Source: JBBECE01 sp964574935 (GTDB taxonomy: Bacteria > Pseudomonadota > Alphaproteobacteria > Rhizobiales > Devosiaceae). From it: a stretch of DNA of 64,000 nucleotides. The notes beneath the pieces were generated by a model, which was not told the origin of the DNA, made no database searches, and saw nothing but the letters and a program-made list of their open reading frames with translations. The position numbers and the translations under genes were made by a program. Shown here piece by piece: positions 60,181 to 64,000 of the stretch (its first letter is position 1; each line of letters starts with the position of its first letter). The stretch is taken from positions 34,826 to 98,825 of the forward strand of contig CAZNOZ010000003.1 in NCBI GenBank assembly GCA_964574935.1, read 5' to 3'.

Positions 60181-63100
60181 TTAGTTGCCGGGTTCGACGA
60201 TCCCGAACACGATCCGCCGGTTGCTTGCCTTGCCGGCGCTCGTCTGGTTCGACGCGATCGGCAGGCTCTCGCCATAGCCTACCGCATAAAGCCGATTGCT
60301 GTTGACCCCCAATTCGATCAGTTCGTCGACAACCGCCTCGGCGCGGGCCAGCGACAGGGCGAGATTGTACTCGTCGGTGCCGTCGGCATCGGTATGGCCT
60401 TCAATGTAGACCTCGGCGGCCGGGCAGCGATTGAGATCGGCGGCGACGCGCGTCAGCGCCGGGACGGACTCGGCCGCCAGCCGCGTGCTGCCCGGGGCGA
60501 ACAGAATTGAGTTGGAATCCGAGAATTCGCCGAGCCTGAGCCGGCACCATACGTTGGGATCGATGACGGTGACGTCGACCTCGATCCGCGGGGATGCCGG
60601 CACCAGGGCGAGCCTGTCGAGGGCCCGTTCGCGGGCGGCGGCGTCGAGCGCCTCCCCGGAAAAGCTCCATTTGCCGCCGGCGTAGGCAAGATGCCCCACG
60701 CGCAACTCGGCAAGCGCCGCCAGGCCGACGCTCGCCGCCCTGAGAAAGCCTGGCGGCGCGTCCGGACCGAGACGGGTCTGATTGACGGCGACGTCGTCGG
60801 TGACCAATTCGAGCAGCCGGCGCGCGTTGAAGTTGGGCACCTCACCGCTGAGCGTGATGGCGCCGTCGGCGGCGCGCTCGGCGGAGAAGGCAAAAGTGCC
60901 GGGGACGACCGGCACGAGGTCGGGCATGACGGTGTCGGGAGCAACCGTGTCGGGCGCGACGGAGGCGACGACCGGCGGCGGAGAGAACTCCTCCGGTTCG
61001 GCCGCCGGGGCGCCAGGCGTCGCGGGCACCGTCGCTTCGGGTTCGATCGCAACGATGGACGCGGTCTCCAGCGGCTCCTCGGGCTCGCCGGCGGGGGGCT
61101 TCTGAAGGTGCTCGGAGAGCACGGCCTGGCGACCACGCGGCGCCGGAATGGCGATATCAGGCGGGGCATTCTCGGGGGCGGTCGGCAGGCTCGAGGCCTT
61201 CGTGGCCGGCGCCTCGTTCGCCGGTTCGGCGGACGGACCGGCTGACGCGGTCTCCGGCGATTTCGGCGAAGGCGGCTCGGGTTGAGGCGGTTCGGGTTCG
61301 ACCGAGGCCGTCGTCTCCGGCGGCACGATGACCGGTTCGGGGGCGCTCAAAGCGACGTGCCAGGCCGGCTCGGGCGCCGGGGCGCGGCCGATCAATGAGA
61401 GTGCCCGGTCGCGGGAAACGCGGTCGGGGGCGGCGCCGGCAATCGACCATCGCGCGCCGTCGAAGCTCACGGTGCCGGTGTCGAGATCTGCCAGGGCGTT
61501 GAGGCCGGCCAGTGCGAAGCGCGCGAAACCGGGCGGCGCGCCGCGGGCGACGCTCTGGCCGTCGGCCATCCCCTCGCCGGCCCGCAGGGCAAGGTAGCTG
61601 CCGATCGCCGTGCTCGGCACGTTCCCCTCGAGGTGCACCGCGCCGTCTTTCTTGACCGCGCGCCACACGAACGGATCGGCGAGCGGGATGAGTGGGGCGG
61701 GCGGCGGCGTGGTGAGTTCGGCGGTCCATTCCCCCGGCGGCCGGGGGTCGGCGGCGATGGCGTCGAGGGCGGCGGCCAGTGCGGTGTCGTCGGCGGCGCG
61801 GCCGGAGAGCGTCCAGCGGCTGCCGTCGAACAGGACCAGGCCCGACTGCAGCGTCGCGAGGGCATCCAGGCCGTTGCGCGCGAGGTCGGAGAAGTCCGCC
61901 GGCGCGCCGCGCGAGACGACCATGGCGTCGCTCACCGGCTCGCCGAACCGTTGGGCGAGCAAATCATGGGTCTCGGGATCGGGGACGTTGCCGGCGAGCG
62001 AAATGCCGGTCTCGGTCCTGGCCGCCGACCAGAGATAGGGGCTGACCGGTGCCGGCGGCGGCGGCGGGGCATTCACGGCCACGTTCCAGGCGAATTGCGG
62101 CCGCGGTATCCGCTGCAGAACCCTGAGCGCGATCTTGCGTCGGAAGTTGCTGACCGCCCTGCCCCGCAGCGTCCACTCGGTCCCGTCGTAGCCAAGCACG
62201 CCTGTCTCGAGCGAGGCGAGCGCCTCCAGCCCGTTCGCCATCAGGTCGAGGAAGTCGTCGGGGGCGCCGGGAGAGACGGCCAGGGCCGAGATCGCGTCCG
62301 CGCCGTAGCGGGCCGCGAGATCGTCCAAATTCGCGGCGGCGGGGATGTTGCCCGAGATGACCACGCCGGCCTGCGTCTTGTTCGCCGCAAACAAGTACGG
62401 CACCACGTCCGGGCGCACCGGCGGGTCGAGTTCGAGGGCCACCCGCACGGCCCCGAGGCCGGCCAGCTCATCGGCGACCGCGTCGGCGTCGGCGCGGGTG
62501 AACGGCAGTCCGTCCAGACGGATATCGGTGTCGGCGATCTCGGCGCGGCCGCTCTGCAGCCCGGTGAGCGCCCCGACAAGGGCGATCGCGGTTTCCGCGA
62601 ACTGCGGCGGAGCGCCGGAGCCGAGCCGCGTCCGATCGATGACCGACACGCCATCGGGCGCGGCGCCCGCGATCAGCGTTGCGGCGGCGGCGGTCGGGGT
62701 GGCGCCCTCAAGCCTGAGCACCCGGTTTTCGAATTCGGCCGACCAGGTGTAGGGCGCGACCAGCGGCGGGGCCAGCTCGACGCGGCCGACGGTGAGCCCG
62801 TCGGCGCTCGCGTCGGCGAGGGCGAGGCGCACCGAATCGAAATCCTCGGCGGAGGCGGCGCGCCCGCTCAGCGACAGTTCGAGATCGGCCAGCGCCACCT
62901 CGCCGCGGTCGAGCCCGGCGATGAGCCGGAGCGCCAGGCCGGTGGCGGCGCGCCAGCGGGTCGGGTCCGGGGCGCCGGACAGGAGCTCCAGCCGGTCGGC
63001 CGCCGGTTCGGGGACGGCGCTGCTGGCGTCGGCGATCAGCCGCGCCCGGTCGGTCTCGTCGGGGATGCCGCCGGACAGAGTGATCGCGTCCGCTTCGCGG

Positions 63101-63429
63101 CGGACCTTGAACGGGAACGGCGAGACCAGCGGCGCCAGCCGGACTTCGCCGGCGACCGAGCGGATGCCGGGGACGGCGGCGATGACGGCGACCGCGCGGT
63201 CGAGCTCTTCCGGGCTGGTGGCGGTGCCGGTGACCGTGGCGTCGCGGCCATCAACGCGCACACCCGCCCAGCCGAGGCCGGTGGCGGTGAGCGAGGCGGT
63301 GGCCCGGGTGGACAGGTCGGCCTCGATGCCGGGTTCGGTGACGAAAACCGAGGCGGCGGTGCCGACAAGAATCGTGACGAGCCCGGGAAAGATCCATCCG
63401 CCGGGATTGGCTTGTGAGAGCAAACTCAT
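60181..63429 (-). CDS. Large OmpA-family protein with six internal repeats
   Basis: A 1,082-residue protein. An N-terminal transmembrane segment (about residues 12-30) is followed by a BON-like segment and five repeats of about 120 residues, starting near residues 104, 224, 342, 463 and 585. Each opens with P-Y/F-x-W/F-x-A and contains a G-A-P-x-x-F block and L-x-x-L-x-x-G-x-V. A Pro/Glu/Ala linker (about 700-840) leads to a sixth repeat (843 on), then a C-terminal OmpA domain (972-1082) with SILFAPGSTRL and YIEGHTDADGTDEYNLALS, which should bind diaminopimelate in peptidoglycan. The ATG with the membrane anchor near the N-terminus is used. Confidence 0.83.
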   Translation of the reverse strand: MSLLSQANPGGWIFPGLVTILVGTAASVFVTEPGIEADLSTRATASLTATGLGWAGVRVDGRDATVTGTATSPEELDRAVAVIAAVPGIRSVAGEVRLAPLVSPFPFKVRREADAITLSGGIPDETDRARLIADASSAVPEPAADRLELLSGAPDPTRWRAATGLALRLIAGLDRGEVALADLELSLSGRAASAEDFDSVRLALADASADGLTVGRVELAPPLVAPYTWSAEFENRVLRLEGATPTAAAATLIAGAAPDGVSVIDRTRLGSGAPPQFAETAIALVGALTGLQSGRAEIADTDIRLDGLPFTRADADAVADELAGLGAVRVALELDPPVRPDVVPYLFAANKTQAGVVISGNIPAAANLDDLAARYGADAISALAVSPGAPDDFLDLMANGLEALASLETGVLGYDGTEWTLRGRAVSNFRRKIALRVLQRIPRPQFAWNVAVNAPPPPPAPVSPYLWSAARTETGISLAGNVPDPETHDLLAQRFGEPVSDAMVVSRGAPADFSDLARNGLDALATLQSGLVLFDGSRWTLSGRAADDTALAAALDAIAADPRPPGEWTAELTTPPPAPLIPLADPFVWRAVKKDGAVHLEGNVPSTAIGSYLALRAGEGMADGQSVARGAPPGFARFALAGLNALADLDTGTVSFDGARWSIAGAAPDRVSRDRALSLIGRAPAPEPAWHVALSAPEPVIVPPETTASVEPEPPQPEPPSPKSPETASAGPSAEPANEAPATKASSLPTAPENAPPDIAIPAPRGRQAVLSEHLQKPPAGEPEEPLETASIVAIEPEATVPATPGAPAAEPEEFSPPPVVASVAPDTVAPDTVMPDLVPVVPGTFAFSAERAADGAITLSGEVPNFNARRLLELVTDDVAVNQTRLGPDAPPGFLRAASVGLAALAELRVGHLAYAGGKWSFSGEALDAAARERALDRLALVPASPRIEVDVTVIDPNVWCRLRLGEFSDSNSILFAPGSTRLAAESVPALTRVAADLNRCPAAEVYIEGHTDADGTDEYNLALSLARAEAVVDELIELGVNSNRLYAVGYGESLPIASNQTSAGKASNRRIVFGIVEPGN

Positions 63430-63743
63430 CGCTCGCGCCGCACTCCCCCGCGCACCCTTCGGGATCGGATGGCCGGTCGCCTCCCCTCGCCGGCCGCCCG
63501 CGACTCGGCCTGAGCCGGCGGGCGATTCACGGCCCCAACATAAGCGAGCCGGCGGCCAAATCCAGCGGTTTTTGGGGGATCTCGCCGAGGTTTGGGGAGA
63601 ACGTCGAGGGGGTGAGAGGCCGATGCGATTCGAAGATGACGAAAATGGAAGAAGGCCCAACCGGAGGATTTGGTCTGGGGAGAATTCTCTTGTTTCCTCA
63701 TTGCCGGGCAGCCTGCCCGGCGCGAGGGCTACCCCAACTCGTC

Positions 63744-63763
63744 ATTCCGGCGAAAGCCGGAAT
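63744..63763. repeat. REP-like palindrome 1
   Basis: ATTCCGGC-GAAA-GCCGGAAT, within CGTCATTCCGGCGAAAGCCGG, matching a common alphaproteobacterial intergenic palindrome. Confidence 0.75.
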
Positions 63764-63801
63764 CCACTAGCGATGCCACAACTAGAGGACCGGCCATTGG
63801 A

Positions 63802-63819
63802 CCCCGGCTTCCGCCGGGG
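63802..63819. repeat. REP-like palindrome 2
   Basis: CCCCGGC-TTCC-GCCGGGG, a second palindrome of the same cluster. Confidence 0.65.
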
Positions 63820-63884
63820 CGACGATGGAGAAGGTGCAGCACGGAGCCAGCCACGAACTCCGCACATACGGCGCCGCAGCATGG

Positions 63885-63907
63885 ATTGTCGGATCAAGTC
63901 CGACAAT
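63885..63907. repeat. REP-like palindrome 3
   Basis: ATTGTCGGA-TCAAG-TCCGACAAT, followed by GACGAG; third unit, typical of the GATCAAGTC-centred palindromes of alphaproteobacteria. Confidence 0.65.
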
Positions 63908-63961
63908 GACGAGTGGATGTGGGAAGCCAGCCGGCGGGCGATGGCGCGGGGACATAAGCAA

Positions 63962-63985
63962 AAGGCCCGGCTGGTGCCGGGCCTT
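63962..63985 (-). terminator. Terminator of a gene beyond the right edge
   Basis: AAGGCCCGGC-TGGT-GCCGGGCCTT (10-bp stem), followed on the minus strand by TTGCTTATG. The orientation with a T-rich tail is minus, so it would end a minus-strand gene starting beyond 64000. Confidence 0.55.
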
Positions 63986-64000
63986 CCGGTGTTCGATGGG

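Larger units (their letters stand above)
63430..64000. other. Right-end intergenic region
   Basis: 571 bp without a credible gene. It holds the promoter of the OmpA gene, three palindromic intergenic repeats (63744-63763, 63802-63819, 63885-63907) and a terminator near the right edge (63962-63985). Confidence 0.7.

Noticed and set aside
63670..63909. 79-codon frame across the right-end repeats
   Set aside because: Runs through palindromic intergenic repeats; no protein features.

Overview
The window is GC-rich chromosomal DNA from an alphaproteobacterium, almost certainly of the order Hyphomicrobiales (Rhizobiales). The evidence is conserved gene order: rpoZ-rel-pyrE-acpS-lepB-rnc-era-recO-parC, glyA-nrdR-ribD-ribE-ribH-nusB, CBP3-yceD-plsX-fabH-ihfA-merR, and ldtR next to its L,D-transpeptidase and hemB. 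An ExoP/GumC-type polysaccharide protein and a DUF2842 gene fit the same assignment. The genus cannot be read from the sequence. Two runs of exactly 100 N (12604-12703 and 59560-59659) are scaffolding gaps, so this is a draft or metagenome assembly.

Layout. 1-9.7 kb holds mixed housekeeping: a DUF2652/SRPBCC protein, a DksA-like zinc-finger protein, an AlaC-type aminotransferase, a phosphotriesterase-family hydrolase, argC, a UGT-like glycosyltransferase, rplM-rpsI and heme A synthase. 10-19.3 kb is a compact Wzx/Wzy-type polysaccharide locus: deacetylase and PCP co-polymerase on the minus strand; OPX lipoprotein, GT4 glycosyltransferase, initiating phosphotransferase and polymerase on the plus strand. 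19.3-22 kb holds an APH-fold kinase, a secreted protein, tRNA-Pro(GGG) and a small outer-membrane protein. 22-29 kb holds a cytochrome c, the plsX-fabH-ihfA-merR cluster, bamE and an MFS transporter. 28.9-33.5 kb is the riboflavin/nrdR/glyA operon. 33.6-42.5 kb holds sixA, the L,D-transpeptidase with its MarR regulator LdtR, hemB, an SLC13-type permease, bpt and an EEP-family hydrolase. 42.6-52.1 kb is a long, largely overlapping operon for stringent response, pyrimidine synthesis, signal peptidase, RNase III/Era and topoisomerase IV. 52.3-58 kb holds a NYN nuclease, uracil-DNA glycosylase, smpB, dapA, a soluble lytic transglycosylase and a CDF-like transporter. 58.2-63.4 kb holds a catalytically degenerate alpha/beta hydrolase and an envelope cassette: a 1,082-residue OmpA protein with six internal repeats, a 37-residue membrane protein and a membrane-anchored helix-hairpin-helix protein. 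The right end has palindromic intergenic repeats and a terminator for a gene beyond the window.

Most likely to be new: (i) a ~120-bp, three-tier nested inverted repeat between the OPX and glycosyltransferase genes; (ii) the polysaccharide co-polymerase fused through a long acidic linker to a BY-kinase domain without a Walker A motif; (iii) the OmpA-repeat / 37-aa / HHH envelope cassette; (iv) an alpha/beta hydrolase without its nucleophile and histidine; (v) short tandem repeats at the ctaA/DUF2842 and ribE/ribH junctions; (vi) an apparent CTG start on the uracil-DNA glycosylase gene. No prophage, insertion sequence or CRISPR array was seen.
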